Shown here: one piece after another, positions 6,602 to 14,070 of the stretch
Position numbering within the stretch: position 1 is the first letter of the stretch
Layout: each line of letters starts with the position of its first letter
From: Caryophanales bacterium UBA7581
Lineage (GTDB): Bacteria > Bacillota_I > Bacilli_A > RFN20 > CAG-826
Assembly (NCBI GenBank): GCA_002477825.1
Contig: DLKT01000015.1
Span: 1,532-18,504, forward strand
DNA length: 16,973 nucleotides
Direction of reading: 5' to 3'
Notes under the pieces: generated by a model
Databases searched by the model: none
The model's input: only the letters and a program-made list of their open reading frames with translations
What the model was told of the DNA's origin: nothing
Translations under genes and position numbers: made by a program

Positions 6602-9214
6602 TTAATTTTCAAACGCTAATGGTGGTAAAGGTGGAGGAAGAGGTATAGAAGATTCAATGGATAATGTCGCCACACCATTTTCATCAATCGTAATCACATA
6701 TTTACTCATCAAAATATTAAAGGTAACTACCGCTTTTTCATTGACTACAGTAACTTGATAATCTGTATACGTATTACCGCTATATGTAAAAGCATATTTT
6801 AATGATCCATCTGCATTTTCTTTCACTGTAAGTGAATATTCTACATTATCAATCGTCCAACTTCCTGCATAATCTTTTAAATTAAAGTCGCCTTTATTTA
6901 AGGTTAAAGTGTTTTCTCCACCCGTAATGGTTGCAACATCATTTTCAATGGTGACTGTGTATTTTGTACCACTATCAGTAAAGACCAATTGATTGCCTTG
7001 TGCACTTTCTAATGTTACTTTATTTCCGTTAAAGTACACTTCTTGTCCACCAATAGAAAGAATATTCGTACCATCGGTAAAGTAACCTTGATTGTTCACT
7101 AATACTTCTTGAACATAATATAGAGAATCGAAGAAATTAACTCTAATTCCATTCAAACGAACATAAACATTCATATTGGATGATTCAACTCTAAATATTA
7201 AGCAAACTTCTCCATTTGAATAACTATAATGGACGTTTTGACCAGAATATTCTTTTAAAACATTCTTACCATCAACAAGTGTTGTAATTTGAACGGTTTC
7301 ATCATCACCAATAATGACATATTCTTTTCCTTGGTCACCTACATAAATATAAGTGCCTTCAATCTTCTTATAGTCTTCAACTTTAATATACAAATCTTCT
7401 TCAAGGGTGGTTAATTCATCACTTTGATAACCAATCTTAGAATATATCAAAGTACCTGAGCTTAAATACAACATGTGAGCAACTGTAGAGCTTTGATTCG
7501 TAAAGAACATATAAAATCCTAAGTTTAAATCGTAATCAAAAGTAACTGCATAACTTAAATCTTTAAAAGTAACATTGTATTTTTCATCTACTTTTAATGT
7601 AGCGGTTGCGCCACGGCAAGTCCAATCAGCAACGAAACCTTCTAAATAGCTTTCTGAAGCAAAAATAGAATATTTGTTAGCGGACATATCTTTTTCAAGA
7701 AGATAAACGCCCTCTAATGAGAAAACATAAAGTGCATAAGTTTCATCTTTGTAATTAAAACTAACGCGAACTGCGCGCATTTCGTCATCATATTCATAAG
7801 TTGCTGGGTAAGAAACATTATTATATGTAACTGTAAAGTCATCGTTTACCACTAAGGTTTCAAGTCTATTTAATAACAAACCTGCCGATTCACTAGTAAT
7901 TAACTTTCCTGCCATCACGAAATTATCATCATAAACTTCACGTGTACAAACATAGACATCTTGATTATTTACATTTAAAGTTGCAACAGCGTTTTTATGA
8001 ACAACAGATAAGTAAGCTTGTTGACCATCTAAGGTAAATTGAAGAGTGAATTTTCTATTTCTAGCTAAATAGGTAGGTGTAACTTCACTACCATCCACAG
8101 TGACTTTAAGAACTTCATTAAAGTCTTCGTCATATTCTGTGGAAACGCTGATCTCTTTATTTGCATATAACCAAGTACCTTTTAAGTCATCAGTGTTTAA
8201 ACTAACCGCTTCAACGATTTCATTCTTTGATTCAATGGTAAAGCCACCAACAAATGGACGAAGTACAAGGTCATCACCCTCGGCCTTAAGATGAGTGACC
8301 CAGCCATAATCATCATCTTTTACTACTTCACTTTGATAGATGGTATCATTATATTTGAGTTTGTTTGCGCCTTCACCTTCAGAAATGGTAATTTGACCAT
8401 CTTTTGTATACCAATTGCCTTTATAATATTCCGCACTTGGATATAGGTATTCCCAACCATAAGAGACATAATATAAAGCAATTGGATAATTTTCATCAGT
8501 AGAAGGAATCAAAGCAAAATCAAACATAAATTCAGTTAAATCATCTTGATCATAAACTAAAACTTGTAAAGAAGTTTCATATTCATTGGTTTTTTCATTT
8601 TTATATGTAGCAAATTGCGGATACCACACACTATTCATAGAAGAGAATTTACCGGTAGGAAGTTTTAAATCTGAACCAGAAATTGGAGTAATAAAATCGT
8701 CTGTAAAGATTACTGTTTGAACAAAGCCTGCTGTTTCTTCTGTAGTAGCCCATGTACCTACATAATCATTATCCCATAAATAGAGATTATCTTCCGTTTT
8801 CCATTCTTCTTTATCGTATTTCTCTAATTTTAAAGAAGCATAATCTTCTTTAGGAACTGAAACACGATATTGAACGGACGATTGCTCTTTATCTTCTAAA
8901 TAAAGATAATCAATATCAAAGGAAGAAACATCAGTAATCGTCTCACTTACGTATTTTTCCTTTTTTATATCCGTAATTTCTAGATTTTGACGAGATTCAT
9001 TTTTAGAATCATACAAAGAAGACGCATCAACAGAAAGGTCCAACTCATATTTTTCACCAATAAAATGACCATTCATCAACCCTAGTTGTTCTTCAGTAAA
9101 ATCTTTCTTTGGATCGGTTCCTGAAGTTGAGGTGGAAGGAGGATTATTTCCTTTACAAGAAAATAAACACAAAACCGTTGCACCCATTAATGCAATAGAC
9201 AAAGTTTTTTTCAT
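6602..9214 (-). CDS. Large repeat-containing surface lipoprotein
   Basis: An 870-residue protein with a lipoprotein signal peptide (lipobox LFSC, Cys20) and a Ser/Thr/Pro/Gly linker (about 21-38), so it is expected to be displayed on the cell surface. The body is a string of beta-rich modules of about 80-110 residues that begin with a G-[TNS]-[WY]-like turn: GTW near 153, GNW 266, GTW 346, DW 530, GTY 620 and GSW 784, with alternating strands such as FTVTYNNVSYPATYEY. The C-terminus ends in a polyproline tail, PLPPPLPPL (858-866), before AFEN. No catalytic motif or known domain is recognised; adhesion, ligand binding or a structural role are all possible. AAAGGATGA lies five bases before the ATG. 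The gene has its own promoter and terminator, so it is probably monocistronic. Confidence 0.82.
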   Translation of the reverse strand: MKKTLSIALMGATVLCLFSCKGNNPPSTSTSGTDPKKDFTEEQLGLMNGHFIGEKYELDLSVDASSLYDSKNESRQNLEITDIKKEKYVSETITDVSSFDIDYLYLEDKEQSSVQYRVSVPKEDYASLKLEKYDKEEWKTEDNLYLWDNDYVGTWATTEETAGFVQTVIFTDDFITPISGSDLKLPTGKFSSMNSVWYPQFATYKNEKTNEYETSLQVLVYDQDDLTEFMFDFALIPSTDENYPIALYYVSYGWEYLYPSAEYYKGNWYTKDGQITISEGEGANKLKYNDTIYQSEVVKDDDYGWVTHLKAEGDDLVLRPFVGGFTIESKNEIVEAVSLNTDDLKGTWLYANKEISVSTEYDEDFNEVLKVTVDGSEVTPTYLARNRKFTLQFTLDGQQAYLSVVHKNAVATLNVNNQDVYVCTREVYDDNFVMAGKLITSESAGLLLNRLETLVVNDDFTVTYNNVSYPATYEYDDEMRAVRVSFNYKDETYALYVFSLEGVYLLEKDMSANKYSIFASESYLEGFVADWTCRGATATLKVDEKYNVTFKDLSYAVTFDYDLNLGFYMFFTNQSSTVAHMLYLSSGTLIYSKIGYQSDELTTLEEDLYIKVEDYKKIEGTYIYVGDQGKEYVIIGDDETVQITTLVDGKNVLKEYSGQNVHYSYSNGEVCLIFRVESSNMNVYVRLNGIRVNFFDSLYYVQEVLVNNQGYFTDGTNILSIGGQEVYFNGNKVTLESAQGNQLVFTDSGTKYTVTIENDVATITGGENTLTLNKGDFNLKDYAGSWTIDNVEYSLTVKENADGSLKYAFTYSGNTYTDYQVTVVNEKAVVTFNILMSKYVITIDENGVATLSIESSIPLPPPLPPLAFEN

Positions 9215-9290
9215 ATTATCATCCTTTCTTTTTAATGATAAAAAGAGGGCCTATATTATAGACTATTTTTCCCCCCTTAATATAAATGAA

Positions 9291-9319
9291 AGTATATTGA
9301 AATTTATGAAAAATGTCAA
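9291..9319 (-). promoter_or_regulatory. Strong sigma-A promoter of the 870-aa lipoprotein
   Basis: TTGACA (9319-9314), a 17-bp spacer and TATACT (9296-9291) on the minus strand. Transcription should begin near 9284, giving a leader of about 70 bases. That leader carries GGGGGG and a CCCTCTTTTT segment that could pair weakly. Confidence 0.8.
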
Positions 9320-9353
9320 TAAGACACCTTTTAAGAAAATTTTAAAATGTTCT

Positions 9354-9371
9354 AATTAAATATATTTAATT
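9354..9371. repeat. Perfect 18-bp palindrome over a stop codon
   Basis: AATTAAATATATTTAATT reads the same on both strands and includes the TAA stop (9368-9366) of the next gene. It is pure A/T, so it could be a weak hairpin at the transcript end or chance in AT-rich DNA. Confidence 0.4.
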
Positions 9372-10310
9372 GTTTTTAGAATTTTTTATTTGCGAAATAA
9401 TTTTTCCTTCTCCAACAATTTTATTTCCTTCTCTTATCGTAAAATGTGTATTTGGTAATAGTCCTTCATACATATCTAAATGATAAATCGTACGAATAAT
9501 TCCTTCACCTACTTGATCAAATTCATGAATAGAAGCCGATTCAAAAGCAACGCCTAAGTAAGTTTTAGTTTGGTCTATCATTAAATGAGGCCAGTAAGTT
9601 CCATCATTTAAATGAGGAAAAGTCTCTCTTTTTTTGCTATCAAAAGAAAATTCAATCTGATAATAATTAACAAGGTTTTTTAGAAAAATAACCTTTTCAT
9701 TTTGAATATTAATATCTTGATAATGGCGAAAATATTCAATGAATTCATCATCCAACTTTTCTAATTCTCCTTGATTATCCATAGAAATTCTTTTCAATCT
9801 TTTCTCATACAATTCTTCCAATTTTCTTCTAATTGTAGATTGATAAAACATGGAATATTGAATAACTTTTTTGTTTGGAATATCCATATGTTCTAAGGAT
9901 GATAAAGCATTATTTTGACTATGCTTTTTCATATAGTTTTCTTCTTTTTTATAGGTAATATCAATTAATATTAAACGAATAACAACTAGTAAAATTATGG
10001 TAAGAGAAAAAACAAGCAAAAGTACAATTAAAAAATAATCAATATCATAAGCAAAGCTTAAACCAAAACAAATCATGCACACCAAAAGTTGAATATAAGA
10101 AAGAAAAAAGAATAATACTTCCCAAATAGAATATCGATGGAAATGCTGAGGTTTAAAATAAATCAACTTTAGCCATCCTTTTTTCTTTATTAATGCATGA
10201 GATTTATAATACATTGAATAGGAGCGATTCCCAATCAATATAATGCTCAATTGAAAAAAAATGAAAAGCATCACACTTGAAAGTAAAAAGGCAAGTTGGT
10301 TTTCCGTCAT
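9366..10310 (-). CDS. Membrane protein with EF-Tu domain III-like C-terminus
   Basis: A 314-residue protein with three membrane segments (about 6-27, 63-87 and 91-117), a charged, probably helical middle (about 120-225), and a C-terminal beta domain (about 231-308). That domain contains WPHLMIDQ (240-247), YLGVAFES (251-258), VGEGIIRTIYHL, and HFTIREGNKIVGEGKI (289-304). The last segment mirrors the FAIREGGRTVGAGVV ending of elongation factor Tu domain III, so the fold is probably the same beta barrel. No GTP-binding domain is present, so it is not a translation factor. The start at 10310 is chosen because AGGTGA, which overlaps the GTG at 10319, is the ribosome site. The insertion sequence ends 59 bp upstream of the start. 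Function is unknown. Confidence 0.75.
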   Translation of the reverse strand: MTENQLAFLLSSVMLFIFFQLSIILIGNRSYSMYYKSHALIKKKGWLKLIYFKPQHFHRYSIWEVLFFFLSYIQLLVCMICFGLSFAYDIDYFLIVLLLVFSLTIILLVVIRLILIDITYKKEENYMKKHSQNNALSSLEHMDIPNKKVIQYSMFYQSTIRRKLEELYEKRLKRISMDNQGELEKLDDEFIEYFRHYQDINIQNEKVIFLKNLVNYYQIEFSFDSKKRETFPHLNDGTYWPHLMIDQTKTYLGVAFESASIHEFDQVGEGIIRTIYHLDMYEGLLPNTHFTIREGNKIVGEGKIISQIKNSKNN

Positions 10311-10326
10311 TTTTATCACCTATTTA

Positions 10327-10332
10327 ATTATA
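10327..10332 (-). promoter_or_regulatory. -10 box of the EF-Tu-like membrane protein gene
   Basis: TATAAT on the minus strand, 17 bases before ATG 10310. The -35 at the right distance (TGCAAA) is poor. The whole promoter lies between the gene and the left end of the insertion sequence at 10369, so the insertion probably left it intact. Confidence 0.45.
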
Positions 10333-10368
10333 CAATACAATATGACTTTTTTGCATGATAAAGAAAAA

Positions 10369-10418
10369 GGGGCTGTTGAAAAACCTAGATAAAAACTAGG
10401 TAGGACAATAGTCCTTTT
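10369..10418. repeat. Left terminal inverted repeat of the IS
   Basis: Identical over 50 bp to the reverse complement of 12162-12211. It contains two stem-loops: ACCTAG-ATAAAAA-CTAGGT and AGGAC-AATA-GTCCT. Confidence 0.92.
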
Positions 10419-10427
10419 AAATTGAAA

Positions 10428-10460
10428 AAAAGAGAAAATTCACAAGAAATCTTCTCTTTT
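10428..10460 (+). terminator. Read-in blocking hairpin upstream of the transposase
   Basis: AAAAGAGAA (10428-10436) pairs with TTCTCTTTT (10452-10460) around 15 bases. With the T residues at its end it could stop transcripts coming from outside. The stem is AT-rich, so the effect may be modest. Confidence 0.45.
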
Positions 10461-10461
10461 G

Positions 10462-10492
10462 ATAAAATATCTTTGTTCAGGAGATATTTTAT
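10462..10492 (+). promoter_or_regulatory. Hairpin holding the transposase ribosome-binding site
   Basis: ATAAAATATCT (10462-10472) pairs perfectly with AGATATTTTAT (10482-10492). The ribosome site AGGAG (10479-10483) lies across the loop and the start of the 3' arm, and the stem ends directly before the ATG at 10493. Folding would limit translation of the transposase, especially on read-through transcripts. Confidence 0.65.
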
Positions 10493-12112
10493 ATGACTTA
10501 TTTTACCACAGGTAAGATTTTTTTGATACCTTCCTTCGACTTAGAGGTGAAGGAAATGGAAAAAATCGATCGTTTTATGCTTTTTTTAGAGAATTCAAAA
10601 GTAGGAGAAGTGATTTCACGATACGTAAAAAATGACTCTCATAAAGGTGGAAGACCCAATTGTAATTACTATCGTTTGTTTGCTACGATCTTGTTTGGAT
10701 TTGCATTTGATAAGTATACATTGAGAGAGATAGAGTCAGCATGTAAATTTGATTTACGTTATATCACAATTATGGAGCAAACACATGTTAACTTTTCTAC
10801 AATATGTAAATTTATTAATAAAGTTATCGTGCCTAATGAAAAGGAAATTTTTGCATTAATTTGTACTCAAATAAAAAAAGAATTACAACTAGAATTTGAA
10901 GATGCTTTTATAGATGGAACAAAATTTGAAGCGAATGCAAATAAATATAAATTCGTATGGATGCCTTTAACTTTTCACGAAAGGATATCCATTAAAGCTT
11001 ATGAAATTATATTTAAATACAATCTATTAGCTTCTCATAAGACGGAAAAGTATATAAGGAGTTCTATTATAGCTAAAGCATTGTCTAATCTTGAAAGCCA
11101 AAAAGAAAGTTTGAATTCAAAAGAATATTGTATGGTTTTCAAAACATTAAGTACAATGCTTGAAAAAGTATTGGAATATGAAGTAAAAGAAGAAATCTGT
11201 GGAGATAAAAGAAATTCATACTATAAAACAGACCATGATGCTACAGCGATGTGTTTAAAATCAGATTATTATTCTGGGCTAGGAACTAATATGCATGCAG
11301 CTTATAATGTACAATCTTTGGTTATCAGAGGTTTTATATTTTCTTATTATGTTTCCCAATCTAGGAATGATAGTAATGATTTTATACCTGTTTTAGATGC
11401 ATTTTTTGCTAATTATGGGTGTTATCCTACACGAGTATGTGCAGATTCGGGATATGGGAATCTCATCAATTATGATTATTTAAAAAGAAATCATATAGAA
11501 AATTATGTCAAATATATTTCGTGGGAAGGAAATATTACAGGGAGAAATCCTGATTGCTATTATTTAAATGAAGACAATACAATTACTTGCTTAAATCAAC
11601 AAATAGGATATGAAGTCACAATACCAAATCGACATCCTAAAAAAGCAAAAGCTGTTTTCTTTAGAGTCGATGGCTGTAGCAATTGTGGATTTTCTTTATT
11701 CTGCAAAAAGTATATGAAGAAAACAGATGAAGATTTTAAAGTATTTGAGGTAATAAAAGAATTACAGTTACATAAACAAGAAGTAACAAGAAACCTATTA
11801 TCTGTAAAAGGAATAGAAATTAGGGTTAATCGAAGCATCCAGGTAGAAGGAATATTTGCCATAATAAAACAAGACTATGGAAGAACGAAATTTAAAAGAA
11901 GAGGTATAGAAAAAGTATCCACAGAAACAATGTTATATTTTTTAGGTCTTAATATAGCCAAGTTATTTAGATACTATGAAACAAATCAACTGAATAAATA
12001 CTGGGTAGCACCAGAATCGCTTATGCCACAGGAATTCAAAAAGCCAAGTGCGAAGAAATTAACAAAAAGAGGAAAAAGAACAAACGAAAGAATATATGGG
12101 AAAAGGGAGTAG
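10493..12112 (+). CDS. IS1182-family transposase (DDE)
   Basis: The 539-residue enzyme cuts and joins the ends of the surrounding element. The N-terminal region (about 45-110) is the DUF772-like domain typical of IS1182 (GGRPNCNYYRLFATILFG). The expected catalytic triad is Asp141 (DGTKFEANANKYKFVW), Asp318 (ADSGYGN) and Glu452 (VEGIFAIIKQDYGRTKFKRR). HDATAMCLK (248-256) and RNDSNDFIPVLDAFF (291-305) are family landmarks. A zinc-finger-like C395-x2-C398-x5-C404 lies before the Glu motif. Length is usual for intact members. The start has AGGAG nine bases upstream. Stop is TAG. No frameshift or internal stop is seen, so it should be active. Confidence 0.93.
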   Translation: MTYFTTGKIFLIPSFDLEVKEMEKIDRFMLFLENSKVGEVISRYVKNDSHKGGRPNCNYYRLFATILFGFAFDKYTLREIESACKFDLRYITIMEQTHVNFSTICKFINKVIVPNEKEIFALICTQIKKELQLEFEDAFIDGTKFEANANKYKFVWMPLTFHERISIKAYEIIFKYNLLASHKTEKYIRSSIIAKALSNLESQKESLNSKEYCMVFKTLSTMLEKVLEYEVKEEICGDKRNSYYKTDHDATAMCLKSDYYSGLGTNMHAAYNVQSLVIRGFIFSYYVSQSRNDSNDFIPVLDAFFANYGCYPTRVCADSGYGNLINYDYLKRNHIENYVKYISWEGNITGRNPDCYYLNEDNTITCLNQQIGYEVTIPNRHPKKAKAVFFRVDGCSNCGFSLFCKKYMKKTDEDFKVFEVIKELQLHKQEVTRNLLSVKGIEIRVNRSIQVEGIFAIIKQDYGRTKFKRRGIEKVSTETMLYFLGLNIAKLFRYYETNQLNKYWVAPESLMPQEFKKPSAKKLTKRGKRTNERIYGKRE

Positions 12113-12138
12113 GTTTTTCAACAAGCTACGCTTGTTGA
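12110..12138 (+). repeat. Internal copy of the IS tip and adjoining hairpin
   Basis: TAGGTTTTTCAACA at 12110-12123 is identical to 12193-12206 in the right terminal repeat. It overlaps the transposase stop codon and runs into a 9-bp hairpin, TCAACAAGC-TAC-GCTTGTTGA (12118-12138), which may end the transposase transcript. Confidence 0.6.
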
Positions 12139-12161
12139 TTTAACTTATTTTTAGACATTGA

Positions 12162-12211
12162 AAAAGGACTATTGTCCTACCTAGTTTTTATCTAGGTTTT
12201 TCAACAGCCCC
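12162..12211. repeat. Right terminal inverted repeat of the IS
   Basis: A 50-bp perfect inverted match to 10369-10418. Its outer end CAGCCCC is followed by CATTTTAC of the flank. Confidence 0.92.
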
Positions 12212-12220
12212 CATTTTACT

Positions 12221-12877
12221 TTAATCACATAATTCTTCCACTAAACTATCACTAAAAGTATCACAAGAATTATCTTCATGCTTTTCTTTTTTATTAAGCT
12301 TTTTGAAATGGAAATCGCAACAGTCTCCACCATAGCCTAAAGTCTTTGTTCTTGAAAAAGCAATCTTTTTTAATCCACCATAACTAATATCATCGACATC
12401 ACAGAATAATCGACAAAGTTCCGGGCATTCATTTTCTACACATGCTGTGTACCAAAGGCAACGATAGATGGTGACATCATAATAATCTTTTCCTTGGGTT
12501 TGGACGCTTTCTTGAAGATTGGTTTTACGCATATAGTTAAGAAAGATTTTACTATAAATAGAATAAAATCCTGGTACTTTCTCCATTTTCTTCATGGATG
12601 CATGTTTTTTAGCCGCTACAATTTCAATCATATACTTTCGCATATATTCATATGCTTTTTCTTGTAGTGTATTTTCATTCAAAAAAACCTTATATAAAGC
12701 TATACGTGGCAAGAGCGTTTGTGTCATGGTCTTCATTTGATTCTTTGATTTATCTTTTGTATTGTAAATCAATTCTTCTAATAGATTTTCTTGCTTCTCA
12801 AATATTTGTATTCCATTTTCTTTTCCAAATTCTTGAATTAAAAAATCTCTAATTTGCTTTTGTTGCTTTATTCTCAT
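12221..12877 (-). CDS. ATC-hydrolase-family protein, second paralogue
   Basis: A 218-residue protein of the same broad family (PF14196) as the one at 768-1400 but clearly divergent. The N-terminal half is helical and Lys/Gln-rich. The signature is Cys140 and Cys146 (YRCLWYTACVENECPELC), Cys159 and Asp160/162 (FCDVDD), Arg176-Thr177 (SRTKTLGYGG) and Cys186-Cys187-Asp188-Phe (CCDFHF). An acidic tail of about 25 residues follows. The start at 12877 has AGGGGG seven bases upstream. It has no DUF1848 partner here. The insertion sequence begins nine bases after its stop codon and may have displaced its terminator; the IS end hairpins, read inward, end in T-runs and could replace it. Substrate unknown. 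Confidence 0.8.
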   Translation of the reverse strand: MRIKQQKQIRDFLIQEFGKENGIQIFEKQENLLEELIYNTKDKSKNQMKTMTQTLLPRIALYKVFLNENTLQEKAYEYMRKYMIEIVAAKKHASMKKMEKVPGFYSIYSKIFLNYMRKTNLQESVQTQGKDYYDVTIYRCLWYTACVENECPELCRLFCDVDDISYGGLKKIAFSRTKTLGYGGDCCDFHFKKLNKKEKHEDNSCDTFSDSLVEELCD

Positions 12878-12889
12878 TTTATAACCCCC

Positions 12890-12956
12890 TAATGGATTAA
12901 AATAAAGTCTATGTGATATTCAAAATTTCCTTTACCACTTTGACTCCCATCCATTA
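12890..12956 (-). promoter_or_regulatory. Nested inverted repeats ahead of the second ATC-hydrolase-like gene
   Basis: On the minus strand TAATGGAT (12956-12949) pairs with ATCCATTA (12897-12890), AGTC (12945-12942) with GACT (12909-12906), and GTGGTA (12938-12933) with TATCAC (12918-12913), all nested in register. The last arm ends next to the AGGGGG ribosome site. A TATAAT box (12958-12953) overlaps the outermost arm, so if that promoter is used only the two inner stems enter the RNA. It could be a DNA operator or an RNA leader made from an earlier start. Confidence 0.45.
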
Positions 12957-13056
12957 TATAACAAACAATTTTTTTTGGAAGAAAAATTTAATCATTTTTC
13001 AAATATGTCACAAAGTTAGAAAAATCTAAGTTAGTTGATTTTCTTATGATGACGAT

Positions 13057-13133
13057 GACTTAACAATTTTTAGACTTTATTTTCTAAGTAAAAAAGCTAT
13101 CGTCCAACCTATTTTTAAAGTTTTTCAATAGCC
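13057..13133 (+). mobile_element. Decayed right end of a related insertion sequence
   Basis: The stretch aligns collinearly with the right end of the intact IS (12138-12211): shared blocks are GACTTAAC/GATTTAAC, ATTTTTAGAC, AAAAAG-CTATxGTCC, ACCTA-TTTTTA, GTTTTTCAA and AGCC. Small gaps and substitutions are spread throughout, and no transposase remnant is seen between it and the gene at 12877. It is a relic of an older insertion. Confidence 0.65.
13090..13132 (-). terminator. Terminator of the ADAGPKP membrane protein gene, built on the IS relic
   Basis: On the minus strand GCTATTG (13132-13126) pairs with CGATAGC (13102-13096), followed by six U (13095-13090). It lies 35 bases after the stop at 13167, entirely within the relic IS end. 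Confidence 0.55.
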
Positions 13134-13166
13134 TATTTTAGTTTTAGAAAAATGGATTGAAATGAC

Positions 13167-14054
13167 TTAATAAATAAAAAGCCAAAGAATCATGCCAAGA
13201 ATAAACGATAATGCGTTAGCGACTATTGTATATATAATAATGAGCTCTCTTGTTTCATCTTTTCCACGCCTACAAAATATTTTAAATATCGTTGCTTCCA
13301 CTACTACAATCATTAACTCAACTAAAGCATAAATCATTACATACCCAGGGAATTTACCACCATAATATGCGGTAAGATTCAAAGCAAGATTTAATCCTAC
13401 TTGAGTAATAAAGTTAGTAATTCCAATAATCCATAGTGATTTCTTATTAAACTTAACCGCTACCGCTAATAACATTTCTATTGCTAAGGTAACGACAAGT
13501 CGAAGCAAGAATCCAAAGATTTCCTTTCCATACTGATACGATTTTTCTAATACAATCTTTTTCTCTAGAGATATCGGATCATCCTGATAGTTTTTCATAT
13601 TATATTTAAAATAAGAATGAAAAGCATAGGTTTGTGTTGCTTCTGAAAGATAATAATTATCCGAAACCTTGTTATAAATAATCAAAATAAATTCCGAGGG
13701 CCACATATAGCCACTTTTAATAACTAAACGAGTTGTATCTTCATAAAAAGAAGAAATATCCGTTAATTTCCACTCTTCTGGTAAAGTTACTTTGCTATAT
13801 ATAAGCGTTAAATCATCTGCATTACCAAAATATGTTTTTCCATAATCTTCATCGCCAGGAATAAAGAAATTATGAGGGCCATTATTCTTTTTTGCTCCAA
13901 ATGCAACAATATAATCCGATTTTTCAAGATTATAAATTTCTATAGTCATTTGTGGCTTCGGTCCAGCATCCGCATGCGCTACTGTAGGCGAAGATGTGAT
14001 AAAAAATATAAACGTAAATAGAAATGCAAATAACGAAATGATGAATCTCTTCAT
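13167..14054 (-). CDS. Exported ADAGPKP membrane protein, four C-terminal membrane segments
   Basis: A 295-residue protein. It begins with a signal peptide (MKRFIISLFAFLF..., likely cut at AHA/DAGPKP around residue 28). An outside domain (about 29-175) follows, with FFIPGDEDYGKTYFG and the aromatic QTYAFHSYFKYN (141-152). Then come four membrane helices: about 179-201, 206-228, 236-258 and 270-294. The mature N-terminus ADAGPKP and the late ITNFITQVGLNLALN helix match a widespread uncharacterised Clostridia/Bacilli membrane family that I know only by its look. The start has AAGGGGGA upstream. A 13-bp inverted repeat lies in the upstream gap. Function is unknown; an envelope-sensing or stress role would be guesswork. 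Confidence 0.78.
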   Translation of the reverse strand: MKRFIISLFAFLFTFIFFITSSPTVAHADAGPKPQMTIEIYNLEKSDYIVAFGAKKNNGPHNFFIPGDEDYGKTYFGNADDLTLIYSKVTLPEEWKLTDISSFYEDTTRLVIKSGYMWPSEFILIIYNKVSDNYYLSEATQTYAFHSYFKYNMKNYQDDPISLEKKIVLEKSYQYGKEIFGFLLRLVVTLAIEMLLAVAVKFNKKSLWIIGITNFITQVGLNLALNLTAYYGGKFPGYVMIYALVELMIVVVEATIFKIFCRRGKDETRELIIIYTIVANALSFILGMILWLFIY

Positions 14055-14070
14055 TTAGTCGTCCCCCTTT

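Larger units (their letters stand above)
10369..12211 (+). mobile_element. Complete IS1182-family insertion sequence
   Basis: The 1843-bp element is bounded by perfect 50-bp inverted repeats at 10369-10418 and 12162-12211, whose tips are GGGGCTGTTGAAAAACC. It holds one intact transposase gene. Each repeat contains two tandem hairpins (ACCTAG/CTAGGT and AGGAC/GTCCT), the inner followed by T residues as seen reading inward, which would stop transcription entering the element. No direct target duplication is visible: the left flank is AAGAAAAA and the right flank CATTTTAC. It sits nine bases after the stop of the gene at 12221-12877. The perfect ends and intact gene suggest recent arrival. Confidence 0.92.

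Noticed and set aside
6445..6648. Plus-strand open frame of 67 codons between the lipoprotein genes
   Set aside because: It begins with GTG inside small RNA copy B, crosses the terminator at 6559-6590 and enters the 3' end of the 870-aa gene; no ribosome site and Lys-rich low-complexity content.
11596..11862. Minus-strand 88-codon frame
   Set aside because: Lies wholly inside the well-supported transposase gene on the other strand.
10361..12220. Target-site duplication around the IS
   Set aside because: AAGAAAAA on the left and CATTTTAC on the right share no direct repeat.
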